64,000 nucleotides of DNA from Calothrix sp. FI2-JRJ7. Lineage in GTDB: Bacteria > Cyanobacteriota > Cyanobacteriia > Cyanobacteriales > Nostocaceae. Each line of letters begins with the position of its first letter. Position 1 is the stretch's first letter. The position numbers were made by a program, and so were the translations under genes. The stretch spans positions 186,001 through 250,000 of the forward strand of contig JAHHGX010000020.1 in NCBI GenBank assembly GCA_019359675.1. Direction: 5' to 3'. This document shows positions 16,189-24,231 of this stretch, in pieces. The notes under the pieces are model-generated. The model ran no database searches, had not been told where the DNA came from, and worked only from the letters and a program-made list of their open reading frames with translations.

Positions 16189-17385
16189 TTACGGATTATT
16201 TCCCAAAAACTTGCTGCGAATTTCTTCTAGTTCTTCGTCGATTTTACTTTTAGTATTAGCGGCGCCAGGCTGCGGTTGCGGTTGAGAATTATTCTTAGGC
16301 TTGCTTCCGGTAAGAAACATGGTCTTAATTTCTTCTAATTCTGTATCTATTTGACTTGGAGCCGCTGTTGGTATTAAATGATTATTCGTTGGTGATGTAT
16401 TGTTGACTACTGGTTGGGCATTAGTATTGGTAACTATAGGTTTAATTACTGGCTGATAATTGGTGTTTGGCACGGACTTATGTAAATCTTGTAACACTTC
16501 CGAAACCGATTGATAGCGCCGTGCGGGGATTGTTTCAATCATTTTATCGAGGACACCTGCTAAGTCGTCACTGATGGATGACTTTAAATACTGGCGCCAT
16601 ATCCAAACGTCGTTATGGATATCATGTAAATCAAAAGGAGATTTTCCGGTTAGTAGATGTATACAAGTTACACCTAGACTATATATATCACTGGCAAATA
16701 AGGCTTTACCGCGAATTTGTTCTGGCGCCACATATTCAGGAGACCCAATACTTGTTCCTGTTTTGTTGACATCCTCATTTGTAGCAACTTTTGAGGCGCC
16801 GAAGTCTACCAAAAACAAATTACCAGGATTATTTTGGCTAATTACAGTCGAACGTCCAGGTAAGCCACGGCGCCGGATAATATTTTCAGGCTTGATATCG
16901 CGGTGAATGACATGACGCACGTGACAAAATTGTAATACAGGCAACAAATCATCGAGGAGATAACGAATTTGTGCTTGGTTGTAGGCGCCTTGACGCACTA
17001 ACTCTTGTGCTAAGTTATATCCGTCTATAAATTCTTGCACCAAATATTGCCTATCTTCCTGAGTGAAGTAAGCTAATAAATCAGGAATTTGTGGATGCTC
17101 ACCCAACTCATCGAGACGCATTGCTTCTTGGTTGAACAACTCCACAGCTTTTTGCACCGTGCTTGTTCCTTGTGCTTGCGGGTAAAATTGCTTAATTACA
17201 CATTGGGGTCTAGAGGGTTTGTCTTCATCGACAGCTAAGAAAGTCCTGCCGAAACCACCTTGCCCAATTGGCTTTACTGCACGATACCTTTCTTTGAGCA
17301 ATAACTTGGCGCCACAACTCAAACAAAATTTAACGTCACTTGTATTCTCTGGTTTTGGACAACGGGGATTCAGGCAATAACTCAT
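16189..17385 (-). CDS. Ser/Thr protein kinase with N-terminal zinc ribbon
   Basis: 398 residues. Residues 1-30 are a zinc ribbon, 'CLNPRCPKPE...FCLSCGAKL', two C-x4-C/C-x-x-C pairs. The kinase follows: glycine loop about 39-46 (PIGQGGFG), K65 (VIKQF), E87, HRD at 161-163, DFG at 194-196, 'APEQIRG' activation segment. The C-terminus carries a low-complexity linker with repeated 'IDxELEEIxxxFLxxxPK' units near 345 and 390. It phosphorylates Ser/Thr of unknown targets. The combination of zinc ribbon and kinase resembles the gene at 62199. Confidence 0.93.
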   Translation of the reverse strand: MSYCLNPRCPKPENTSDVKFCLSCGAKLLLKERYRAVKPIGQGGFGRTFLAVDEDKPSRPQCVIKQFYPQAQGTSTVQKAVELFNQEAMRLDELGEHPQIPDLLAYFTQEDRQYLVQEFIDGYNLAQELVRQGAYNQAQIRYLLDDLLPVLQFCHVRHVIHRDIKPENIIRRRGLPGRSTVISQNNPGNLFLVDFGASKVATNEDVNKTGTSIGSPEYVAPEQIRGKALFASDIYSLGVTCIHLLTGKSPFDLHDIHNDVWIWRQYLKSSISDDLAGVLDKMIETIPARRYQSVSEVLQDLHKSVPNTNYQPVIKPIVTNTNAQPVVNNTSPTNNHLIPTAAPSQIDTELEEIKTMFLTGSKPKNNSQPQPQPGAANTKSKIDEELEEIRSKFLGNNP

Positions 17386-17444
17386 TTAACGGTAGCAATG
17401 CTATATATATCTATATTGCCTCAGATTCTATTGGTTGGTACAGG

Positions 17445-17573
17445 TTAATGCGATACCTCAGTATGGAAATGTAGATTTGTAGCACTAACTACACGGACTG
17501 CTTCTTGTCGAAACGCTTTAATAACAGAACCTTCAGCGACAAAGGATATACTGGGGCGTAGATTTTCACTCAT
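17445..17573 (-). CDS. Small ORF overlapping the end of 17566-17868
   Basis: 42 residues (MSENLRPSISFVAEGSVIKA then FRQEAVRVVSATNLHFHTEVSH) from an ATG that overlaps the previous stop by 8 bases (ATGAGTGA). The composition is protein-like. I do not recognise it. The tight overlap suggests translational coupling with the 100-residue gene upstream, but it may be chance. Confidence 0.4.
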   Translation of the reverse strand: MSENLRPSISFVAEGSVIKAFRQEAVRVVSATNLHFHTEVSH

Positions 17574-17868
17574 CGAAAATAACTTGGTCTTGATACCCTT
17601 GGTCATTTTCGCATACCCACAGAGTCATAAGCTTTTTACCTAGAAAGTCCTTGCACCAAACAGGAGTATCAATCGCAGAGAAATTAAGGTTATTTTCTTG
17701 ATTTATTTGAATTTCGTCAGTATCGATGATTGGCGTTAATGTAATAGCTGTATTTTTAAAGATAAATTGTACTTTGTCAAAACAGAGTTCATCGCTTTGA
17801 AATTCTTTATCTTCTATAATTGATACTGCTTTTAGCTCTTTTCCGATAGGAAATTCATTGCAAACCAT
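17566..17868 (-). CDS. Hypothetical protein
   Basis: 100 residues: MVCNEFPIGKELKAVSIIED, then beta-rich acidic sequence ending in QVIFDE, without signal peptide or membrane span. Predicted all-beta small soluble domain. I do not recognise its family. It may be coupled to the small ORF 17445-17573. Confidence 0.6.
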   Translation of the reverse strand: MVCNEFPIGKELKAVSIIEDKEFQSDELCFDKVQFIFKNTAITLTPIIDTDEIQINQENNLNFSAIDTPVWCKDFLGKKLMTLWVCENDQGYQDQVIFDE

Positions 17869-17981
17869 ATTTTTAACATATTTTTAACGTTTTTTCTTAA
17901 ATTATTTTGTTAAAAATAAGATTTCCAACTTTTTCAACACATCATATATCATGAAAAAAATGAAATTAATTTTAAATGGTA

Positions 17982-18587
17982 TTAAGTAATTGGGTGTTGA
18001 CCTGGGTTAACTGCGTGAATGTACTCACTACCTGATGCGGGGAAGCCTCTTTTATAACAAGCTTCTTCGGGTTTGCCCCATCCTAACTGTAAAACTATTT
18101 CTAAAAAGTTAGATTTTTCGTACACTAATAGACCTGCCCATTCAGTACGCTCTTGTATGCGCGCGCAGTCTTCTTTTGCAATTAACTGGTGTAGTTTCCC
18201 GTGGTTGACGCTCAAAAATAAATCCATGTCAGCTGTTGCTTGCTGCCAAAACTTCCATATTGAGCTTTTTGCATTTTTAAGTATTTCAATATCTTCTGGT
18301 AATGCCACTAACTGAGCGTCAACTTCAGGATATTTAAAACTTATACCTTTTACTGTACAGGAGCGCCAAACAATTCCCGATACATTATTATCGCGTTGAT
18401 ATTGATGAATTGCGGCTTTAAAATCTTGATAAGCAGTAAATTTTTGTAACCCTTCTGAACGGATAAACTGGTCAAGTACAGGACTACCCGATACAGTCAC
18501 ATCTAGCTTTAAGCGTTGTCCTTTTAAACAAGCTTGACGTTCAGAGTGCAAAATTTCGATTAATTTCTCTGTAGTGTAAACTGACAT
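17982..18587 (-). CDS. Hypothetical cyanobacterial protein
   Basis: 201 residues, MSVYTTEKLIEILHSERQAC..., without membrane spans. It has regions rich in charged helices and a C-terminal 'ERTEWAGLLVYEKSNFLEIVLQLGWG', typical of a conserved soluble fold, but I cannot name it. A heptamer-type direct repeat (GTTATGA/GTTATGAG units) lies at 18603-18641, directly upstream. Confidence 0.65.
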   Translation of the reverse strand: MSVYTTEKLIEILHSERQACLKGQRLKLDVTVSGSPVLDQFIRSEGLQKFTAYQDFKAAIHQYQRDNNVSGIVWRSCTVKGISFKYPEVDAQLVALPEDIEILKNAKSSIWKFWQQATADMDLFLSVNHGKLHQLIAKEDCARIQERTEWAGLLVYEKSNFLEIVLQLGWGKPEEACYKRGFPASGSEYIHAVNPGQHPIT

Positions 18588-18602
18588 CAGGAAACCTACG
18601 AG

Positions 18603-18641
18603 TTATAAGTTAGGAGTTATGAGTTATGAGTTATGAGTTAT
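18603..18641. repeat. Short tandem heptamer repeat (AGTTATG type)
   Basis: Four near-copies of the heptamer AGTTATG run upstream of 17982-18587. The same class of 7-bp tandem repeat occurs at 19437-19524 and 23248-23290. These are the STRR type of repeat known from filamentous cyanobacteria. Confidence 0.7.
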
Positions 18642-18725
18642 TTTTATTATCACTTTAATGCACACTAATTGCAGTATTCAATAACACTAAACTTTGAGGC
18701 AGGCTTCTAAAGCCCACCTACTATG

Positions 18726-19400
18726 TTACTTAGCTAACTCACTACTGAATTCATTGAACGAACGACGCTTTAATTCTACTGATTCGGTACGTGGTAATAA
18801 ATCAAACACTTCTCGAAATTTATCGTCGATTTGTTCAAAGGGTACTTGACCAGTTTTATTCAAAACAACCTTGCCATCAGTATTAAATACTACAACTTGA
18901 GGTACTTTGCCAGAGTAGTAATAACCTGGCTCGGTTGGTTCATATTTATCTTTTGGCAAAATTGTATCGACATCTACAGGGATAATTTCAGATGCGCGCC
19001 CATAAAATTCTTGTACTCGGTTTACAGTAATTGCATACTGTTTACAGTCCTTGCTGTCATCGACGTAGAACATCATAAATATGGGCTTGTGTTCTTTGAG
19101 TGCGGTTGGAAGGTTTGCCTTAGCTGGTACTAATGAACCATTACCTGCGTACACAACAAAAATATTCCCATCATACCTGTCATCACTGATGCCAGCTTGG
19201 GCTGGTTGAATAATCAAACAATACAAGCAAGCTGTCACCAGCAAGCATTTGGACAAGAACTGGCGCCAGTCTGTAATTATACTTTGGAGTATATTTTTTA
19301 AATCCCACTTCATAGAACGCATTAAAACAAGCCTTTCAACTTTGATAGATAATTTTGGTAAATTTGTGCTGAGGAAAGCAGACCAGACGAGAAAAAACAT
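18726..19400 (-). CDS. Thylakoid thioredoxin-like photosystem I accumulation factor family protein
   Basis: Up to 224 residues. The realistic start is MRSMKWDLKNIL (ATG at 19322) or MKWD (19313), which gives a secretion/lumenal signal (FLSKCLLVTACLYCLIIQPAQA) before ISDDRYDGNIFVVYAGNGS. The 'KPIFMMFYVDDSKDCKQYA...IIPVDVD...VPQVVVFNTDGKVV' part is a thioredoxin-like fold with a single cysteine, as in cyanobacterial proteins annotated as photosystem I accumulation factors. Family assignment from memory. Confidence 0.65.
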   Translation of the reverse strand: MFFLVWSAFLSTNLPKLSIKVERLVLMRSMKWDLKNILQSIITDWRQFLSKCLLVTACLYCLIIQPAQAGISDDRYDGNIFVVYAGNGSLVPAKANLPTALKEHKPIFMMFYVDDSKDCKQYAITVNRVQEFYGRASEIIPVDVDTILPKDKYEPTEPGYYYSGKVPQVVVFNTDGKVVLNKTGQVPFEQIDDKFREVFDLLPRTESVELKRRSFNEFSSELAK

Positions 19401-19436
19401 TTACTCCTGCACCATTTTTAAGATAACGCCAAAAGA

Positions 19437-19524
19437 GTTATTAGTTATTAGTTAGGAGTTAGGAGTTAGGAGTTAACAGTTAGGAGTTACAATTCATAAC
19501 TCATAACTCTTAACTTCTAACTTT
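19437..19524. repeat. Heptamer repeat run with inverted second half
   Basis: AGTTAGG heptamers (about six) from 19437 to 19486 are followed by the inverted units CATAACTCATAACTCTTAAC from about 19495. The arrangement can fold into a hairpin. It lies between 18726-19400 (minus) and murT (plus). Confidence 0.7.
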
Positions 19525-19606
19525 GTATATAAGTCGCTGGCTTTTTTTACGAAGATTCGCTAAACTTTCGCTTATTAATTTTTCTTTTTATGCTAGCTGT
19601 TAGCAT

Positions 19607-20965
19607 TTGCCTGAAAACAAAGGTACGGATGTGGGTAAGAATATAAATTTGATTGATAGAGTAAAACTTGGGGTGGCAGTATCAGCGGCAAAAAGTGTAA
19701 CTTTTGCTGTACGCACGCTGCGTTTGGGTGCTGCTTCGGTGCTTCCTGGTTCAATAGCGCGCAAAATTGAACCTCGTTTATTAGAGTTACTCACCCAACA
19801 GGTTAAAAATGGAGTTATTCTAATTGCTGGGACCAACGGTAAAACAACTACTTCGCTATTATTACGGGAAATTCTTGAGCGTAAGGGGTACCGTGTCGCA
19901 CATAACTCAACTGGCGCCAATCTCGAAAACGGCTTAGTAACTGCTTTAATGGAAAGTACTGATGCCTTTGGTGGGTTGAATGTTGACTATGCGATTTTAG
20001 AAGTTGATGAGAATATTGTGCCAAAAGTACTGGCGCCGATTCAACCGAAAGCAATTTTGTGCTTAAATCTATTTCGCGACCAGTTGGATAGATACGGCGA
20101 AGTCGATACAATCAGTAAACGGTGGACAAAAGCTATATCGACGAATTCCCCGAATACTACGGTTATTTCTAACGCTGACGACCCGACATTATCATATCTA
20201 GGTCAGCAGTTATCACAGAAAGTCGTATTTTTTGGTTTGAACGAACCAAATAAATACCTCGAAGAAATTCCTCACGCTGTAGACTCGATATATTGTCCTA
20301 ACTGTGGACATTCGCTTGACTACGAAGGTGTGTATTTATCGCACTTGGGAGAATTTAGTTGTCCTCAATGTGGTTTCAAGCGTAGCAAACCAGCTTTGAA
20401 TAGTAGCGAGTGGTCGCAGGTGCTAGTTGGACTGTATAACAAGTACAATACTTTGGCTGCGGCAACAGTAGCAATTGAGTTAGGTATTGATGAAGCGACT
20501 GTCAGGGATACTATACCGACATTTCAACCCGCATTTGGACGTGCGGAAGAGTTGCAAATCGACGGTAAACGAGTCAGAATTTTGCTATCTAAGAACCCTG
20601 TAGGAACAAACGAAACGATTCGAGTTGTTACGGAAAGTAATGATAAGACAACGCTGTTAATACTTAATGATAGGGTACAAGATGGAGAAGATGTATCTTG
20701 GATATGGGATGTAGATACAGAAGCGCTAGTTCAACGTGGTGGAACCCTTGTTGTAAGTGGAGACAGGGTATATGATATGGCACTACGTTTAAGATATAGC
20801 GATGTTTATGATAGTAAAGTTAATTTGATTGTTGAGGAAGATTTAAAGAAAGCAATTAGTACTGCGCTAGAACATACGAAACCGGATGAAACGTTACATA
20901 TTTTGCCAACATATACTGCAATGTTGGATGTGCGTGAAGTTCTGACGGGTAAGAAAATTAGGTAG
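19607..20965 (+). CDS. murT: Lipid II isoglutaminyl synthase, MurT-type ligase subunit
   Basis: 452 residues as read from a TTG; a GTG at 19631 (before KNINLIDRVKLGVAVSAAK) is closer to the family's normal start. The Mur-ligase P-loop 'IAGTNGKTTTS' is at about 73-83 and a zinc site 'CPNCGHSLDYEG...GEFSCPQCG' (four Cys) lies in the middle, as in MurT. MurT with GatD amidates D-Glu of lipid II to D-isoGln using glutamine. The partner gatD is at 21667-22488, but an opposite-strand gene and repeats lie between them instead of an adjacent operon. Confidence 0.9.
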   Translation: MPENKGTDVGKNINLIDRVKLGVAVSAAKSVTFAVRTLRLGAASVLPGSIARKIEPRLLELLTQQVKNGVILIAGTNGKTTTSLLLREILERKGYRVAHNSTGANLENGLVTALMESTDAFGGLNVDYAILEVDENIVPKVLAPIQPKAILCLNLFRDQLDRYGEVDTISKRWTKAISTNSPNTTVISNADDPTLSYLGQQLSQKVVFFGLNEPNKYLEEIPHAVDSIYCPNCGHSLDYEGVYLSHLGEFSCPQCGFKRSKPALNSSEWSQVLVGLYNKYNTLAAATVAIELGIDEATVRDTIPTFQPAFGRAEELQIDGKRVRILLSKNPVGTNETIRVVTESNDKTTLLILNDRVQDGEDVSWIWDVDTEALVQRGGTLVVSGDRVYDMALRLRYSDVYDSKVNLIVEEDLKKAISTALEHTKPDETLHILPTYTAMLDVREVLTGKKIR

Positions 20966-21025
20966 GGTGCGTGACGCTACTAACAATCTCAAAACGAAGC
21001 TCAAGGTCTAGTAGCGTCACGCACC
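20966..21025. repeat. Palindromic repeat, family B
   Basis: GGTGCGTGACGCTAC and its complement GTAGCGTCACGCACC enclose 30 bp. It starts at the murT stop codon. Nearly identical to 34879-34937. Confidence 0.8.
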
Positions 21026-21066
21026 TTACTTAACCAGGTTAATGGTGCGTGAAAGGAGCAGTTGAT

Positions 21067-21127
21067 GGTGCGTGAAAGCAGTTTAATATTTCGTTTCCGA
21101 AGTAGACAGTAATAGCTTTCACGCACC
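21067..21127. repeat. Palindromic repeat, family B, second copy
   Basis: GGTGCGTGAAAGC...GCTTTCACGCACC with a 35-bp loop. Ends one base before the stop codon of 21128-21574. Together with 20966-21025 it fills the gap between the convergent genes and can terminate both. Confidence 0.8.
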
Positions 21128-21574
21128 CTACTGTAGTTTCACAGCTGCACACTGTAACGGCAAAACTTCCTCCAAACTTAACTCGTGGTCAGAAGTCAAA
21201 TGGCTGTTACAGCAAATTGTGCTGAAAAATACGGGTTTTCCCACTACTTCCGAAAAATGCTTCTCCAGTAACAAACGTGAGGTAATATCACCCAATAAAT
21301 CAGATAAATCTTTGGTTAACTGGTCTCTATCATCACGGTGAACCATTCTAAATTTAAATGGTTGCTCCCCAACTATCTCTCTTATATCGGAATCAAACTT
21401 ATTGGGTTTCCCATCTACGTAAGCAAACGATACTTCTTCTAGAAACTTCCATGCAACGGGGAAAATCTCACGGATATTGTCGAGGTAGTTTCCACCCTGA
21501 TAAACCAAAGTCGCTGTTTTGCAGTCCATTGTATCTCGCGGTTGTAATTTGATTGGAACATCGGACACAGACAC
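21128..21574 (-). CDS. Hypothetical protein between murT and gatD
   Basis: 148 residues (MSVSDVPIKLQPRDTMDCKT...), soluble, with no signal or span. A 'CCNSHLTSD' near the end and 'GGNYLDNIREIFPVAW' in the middle give no known motif. It is transcribed opposite to murT and gatD and stands between them, so it is probably an insertion into an ancestral operon. The start may instead be the ATG 45 bp downstream (MDCKTATLV). Confidence 0.55.
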   Translation of the reverse strand: MSVSDVPIKLQPRDTMDCKTATLVYQGGNYLDNIREIFPVAWKFLEEVSFAYVDGKPNKFDSDIREIVGEQPFKFRMVHRDDRDQLTKDLSDLLGDITSRLLLEKHFSEVVGKPVFFSTICCNSHLTSDHELSLEEVLPLQCAAVKLQ

Positions 21575-21666
21575 AAAATATGGTAGTACTTTCTTTGAGG
21601 TGATTAAAGCAACATTTACAATACTTCTAATTTGTTTAGCGTTTTAAAAAATAAGGTAAAAAATTT

Positions 21667-22488
21667 ATGAGTACCCATTACGAAGTAGTTATCGGTTGGC
21701 TGTATCCTAAGTTGATGAGTACCTATGGTGACAGAGGTAACGTAATTACGATTCAACGTCGCGCACAATGGCGCCAATTCGATGTTAAAATAGTCAATCT
21801 CGATTCAGAAGCAACTCCAGAAGATATCAAATCTGTAGATATTATCGTTGGTGGAGGCGCCCAAGACCGTCAGCAAGAACTTGTAATGCGTGACTTAATT
21901 GGCGCCAAAGCTGAGGCAATGCGTGAAAAATTAGATAATGGTACACCTGGTGTGTTTACCTGTGGTTCACCTCAACTACTTGGACATTACTATGAACCAG
22001 GCGCCGGACAACGTATCGAAGGATTAGGAATTTTAGACTTAGTATCAATACATCCAGGTGAAAATACGAAGCGCTGTATTGGTAACTTAGTTATCGAAGT
22101 TACAGCAACAAAACTCGCGCGTGACCTGGAAGAAATGACTGGTACAAAACCTTATTTAGTCGGGTTTGAAAACCACGGTGGACGCACCAAACTGGGAAAA
22201 GTCGAAGCGCTAGGTAAAGTTGTTTACGGTTTAGGTAACAATGGTGAAGACGGTACCGAAGGAGCTTTTCATCAAAATGCTATCGCCACTTACTCACATG
22301 GCCCGTTATTACCGAAGAATCCTTTTGTGGCAGATTGGTTAATTCAAACAGCGTTACGTTTAAAGTATCAACAGCCTATTTTATTAAAACCTTTGGAAGA
22401 TGAATTGGCTATGCAAGCGCGCGAAGCTATGCTCAAACGCTTAAAAGTTAACCTATCTAACATACCCCAACCTGTAGGAGCAAGTTAA
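21667..22488 (+). CDS. gatD: Lipid II isoglutaminyl synthase, glutamine amidotransferase subunit
   Basis: 273 residues. The class I CobB/CobQ-like glutaminase: 'IVGGGAQDRQQELVMRD', the nucleophile in 'GVFTCGSPQLLGHYYEPG' and a late 'GFENHGG' with the His. It supplies ammonia from glutamine to the MurT active site to amidate lipid II at the membrane. Full length. The gene has several GGCGCC sites. Separated from murT by 700 bp here. Confidence 0.9.
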   Translation: MSTHYEVVIGWLYPKLMSTYGDRGNVITIQRRAQWRQFDVKIVNLDSEATPEDIKSVDIIVGGGAQDRQQELVMRDLIGAKAEAMREKLDNGTPGVFTCGSPQLLGHYYEPGAGQRIEGLGILDLVSIHPGENTKRCIGNLVIEVTATKLARDLEEMTGTKPYLVGFENHGGRTKLGKVEALGKVVYGLGNNGEDGTEGAFHQNAIATYSHGPLLPKNPFVADWLIQTALRLKYQQPILLKPLEDELAMQAREAMLKRLKVNLSNIPQPVGAS

Positions 22489-22511
22489 CCAGGACTTACG
22501 CATGAAAACCT

Positions 22512-22592
22512 AGAAACCTGGAATATACGTTGATAGCATGTAATAGAAATGACGATTTGTCTGCGACAATGAATGCGTAGAAACCAGGTTTA
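22512..22592. repeat. Dispersed repeat, family C
   Basis: AGAAACCTGG opens and AGAAACCAGGTTTA closes the element, with the core TGTAATAGAAATGACGATTTG between. It matches copies at 27305, 28069, 43131 and 58125, though the first arm here is degenerate. Confidence 0.6.
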
Positions 22593-22736
22593 TGCAGCGT
22601 AAGTCCTATTAACTTTTAACATACCTGGGTGCTATGACAAAAGTCATAGTATAAATCATGACGTTTAACTCATGTCGCTATAAGTAAGAAATCCTTACGA
22701 TGATGGTGTAGAGAGCAGGAAATTTACTTCCCAGGT

Positions 22737-23237
22737 ATGATGAAAATTAACAGATTAATTCCTTTCTTAGTTGGCGCCGTTGCTTTAAGTGTTGCCGCAG
22801 TTCCCTTAATGGTTAAAGCTGATGCAATTCATAATGGATATCCACTAGTAGCACAAGCTCAACAACAGAAACCTCACAAAAAAGGAGGCCTCTGGTCAAA
22901 ATTGAATCTCACTGACGCGCAAAAACAACAGATGCGTCAAATTGAACAAGATACTAAAAAGCAGATAGAAGGTGTTTATAGACCAGACCAGCTTGCAAAA
23001 CTCCAAGCAGCAAAATCACAGCGTCAACAAGGACAACGTATTAATCGTCGTGACTTAATGCAGTCGTTGAATTTGGATGAAGGTCAAAAAGCTCGAATTA
23101 AGCAAATTCGAGAAGCGCAAAAAGCTAAAATGGAAGGCATTTTGAATGATGACCAGAAAAAGCTACTCGAACAACAACGCGCGCAATGGCAGCAAAAGCG
23201 TCAACAACGACAACAACAGCAACAACAAAATCAATAA
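22737..23237 (+). CDS. Spy/CpxP-like periplasmic protein
   Basis: 166 residues, real start probably the second Met (MKINRLIPFLVGAVALSVAAVP). A signal peptide to about residue 30 is followed by a helix-rich region with 'LTDAQKQQMRQIEQD', 'LNLDEGQKARIKQIREAQKAKM' and 'LNDDQKKLLEQQR': the LTxxQ repeats typical of Spy/CpxP periplasmic chaperones. The tail is a poly-Gln/Arg stretch. Proteins of this type sense or buffer misfolded envelope proteins; cyanobacterial roles are not settled. Confidence 0.75.
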   Translation: MMKINRLIPFLVGAVALSVAAVPLMVKADAIHNGYPLVAQAQQQKPHKKGGLWSKLNLTDAQKQQMRQIEQDTKKQIEGVYRPDQLAKLQAAKSQRQQGQRINRRDLMQSLNLDEGQKARIKQIREAQKAKMEGILNDDQKKLLEQQRAQWQQKRQQRQQQQQQNQ

Positions 23238-23247
23238 TTAATACGGT

Positions 23248-23290
23248 TAAAGGTTAAAGAGTAAAGGTTAAAGGGTAAAGGAAGTAAGTT
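23248..23290. repeat. Short tandem repeat (TAAAGGT type)
   Basis: TTAAAGGTTAAAGAGTAAAGG and similar units, another STRR-type 7-bp tandem run just downstream of the Spy-like gene. The complementary CTTTACC units follow at about 23298-23312. No gene in the gap to 23507. Confidence 0.7.
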
Positions 23291-23506
23291 TTTGCCTTTA
23301 CCTTTTACTCTTATTTATACGGAACTACGGTTAAAAGTTGAAGTGCCTGTAAAAGGAGAAGCTGTTAAGGTTTAGATTAATGCACGAGGCTTGCGATACC
23401 TGTGCTACAAGAGCATTAAAATATACTTTTGTGCTGAGGAACTACAGTTGATTGGGGAAAATCTATAGATAATAGAAGTATCCTCACATACGGTAAATAG
23501 GAACAT

Positions 23507-24166
23507 ATGCGTACTTTATCGTTACTATTGCACTGGCGCCTACTTTTGGGAGTTGTGATTGTAAGCTCTATACTTTCTCCCTTTACTCTTGGTTTGTACG
23601 TTAATGCAGCTACTAACACTCGTCGGTTCACTGAAGCTGACAAAGTTCCGACACAAAAAGTTGCAGTTGTGTTTGGCGCCGGAATTCGACCGGATAATAC
23701 ACCAACACCAATGCTTGCTGATAGAGTAAGCGCTGCTGTTGATTTATATAAATTAGGACGAGTACAAAAGCTATTGATGACTGGTGACAATAGCAGGGTT
23801 GATTATAACGAAGTTATGGTCATGCAAAATTACGCAATTGCACAGGGTGTACCAATAAAAGATATTACACTTGACCATGCAGGGTTTAGCACTTACGAAA
23901 GCTGTTACCGTGCAAAAGAGGTTTTTGGTGTTAAAGAAGCTATCTTAGTAACGCAAAATTTCCATTTACCACGTGCTGTTTATACCTGTCGTCAACTTGG
24001 TATTGAAGCAACTGGTTTGGGAACTCCTGACTGGGGTAGTTATAGCAAAAAGACTGTTTCTTTCTACACTTTTAGAGAACAAGTTTCTACGTTAAAAGCA
24101 TTGTGGGAAGTTCATGTAACTCGCCCATTACCAACTTTTTTGGGAAGATTTGAAGGAATTAAATAA
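23507..24166 (+). CDS. SanA/YdcF (ElyC-type, DUF218) protein
   Basis: 219 residues. One N-terminal span (LLLHWRLLLGVVIVSSILSPF), then a DUF218 domain: 'VAVVFGAGIRPDNTPTPMLADRV' and 'LLMTGDNSRVDYNEVMVMQNYAI', 'TLDHAGFSTYESCYRAKEVF', 'ILVTQNFHLPRAVY'. SanA/YdcF proteins affect envelope permeability and peptidoglycan precursor handling in other bacteria; the reaction is unproven. It converges with hetF, with a palindrome between. Confidence 0.85.
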   Translation: MRTLSLLLHWRLLLGVVIVSSILSPFTLGLYVNAATNTRRFTEADKVPTQKVAVVFGAGIRPDNTPTPMLADRVSAAVDLYKLGRVQKLLMTGDNSRVDYNEVMVMQNYAIAQGVPIKDITLDHAGFSTYESCYRAKEVFGVKEAILVTQNFHLPRAVYTCRQLGIEATGLGTPDWGSYSKKTVSFYTFREQVSTLKALWEVHVTRPLPTFLGRFEGIK

Positions 24167-24185
24167 AATAAATGTAAAAACAAAT

Positions 24186-24213
24186 GTAGAGACGTTACAT
24201 GTAACGTCTCTAC
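24186..24213. repeat. Perfect 28-bp family A palindrome between convergent genes
   Basis: GTAGAGACGTTACATG followed by TAACGTCTCTAC, identical to 7911-7938. It lies in the 65-bp space between the stop of SanA-like (24166) and the stop of hetF (24232) and so is placed as a bidirectional terminator. Confidence 0.8.
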
Positions 24214-24231
24214 AGGAATATACATTTTGAA

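Noticed and set aside
23416-23790. 124-codon minus frame
   Set aside because: Antisense to the SanA/YdcF gene, which has clear DUF218 motifs.
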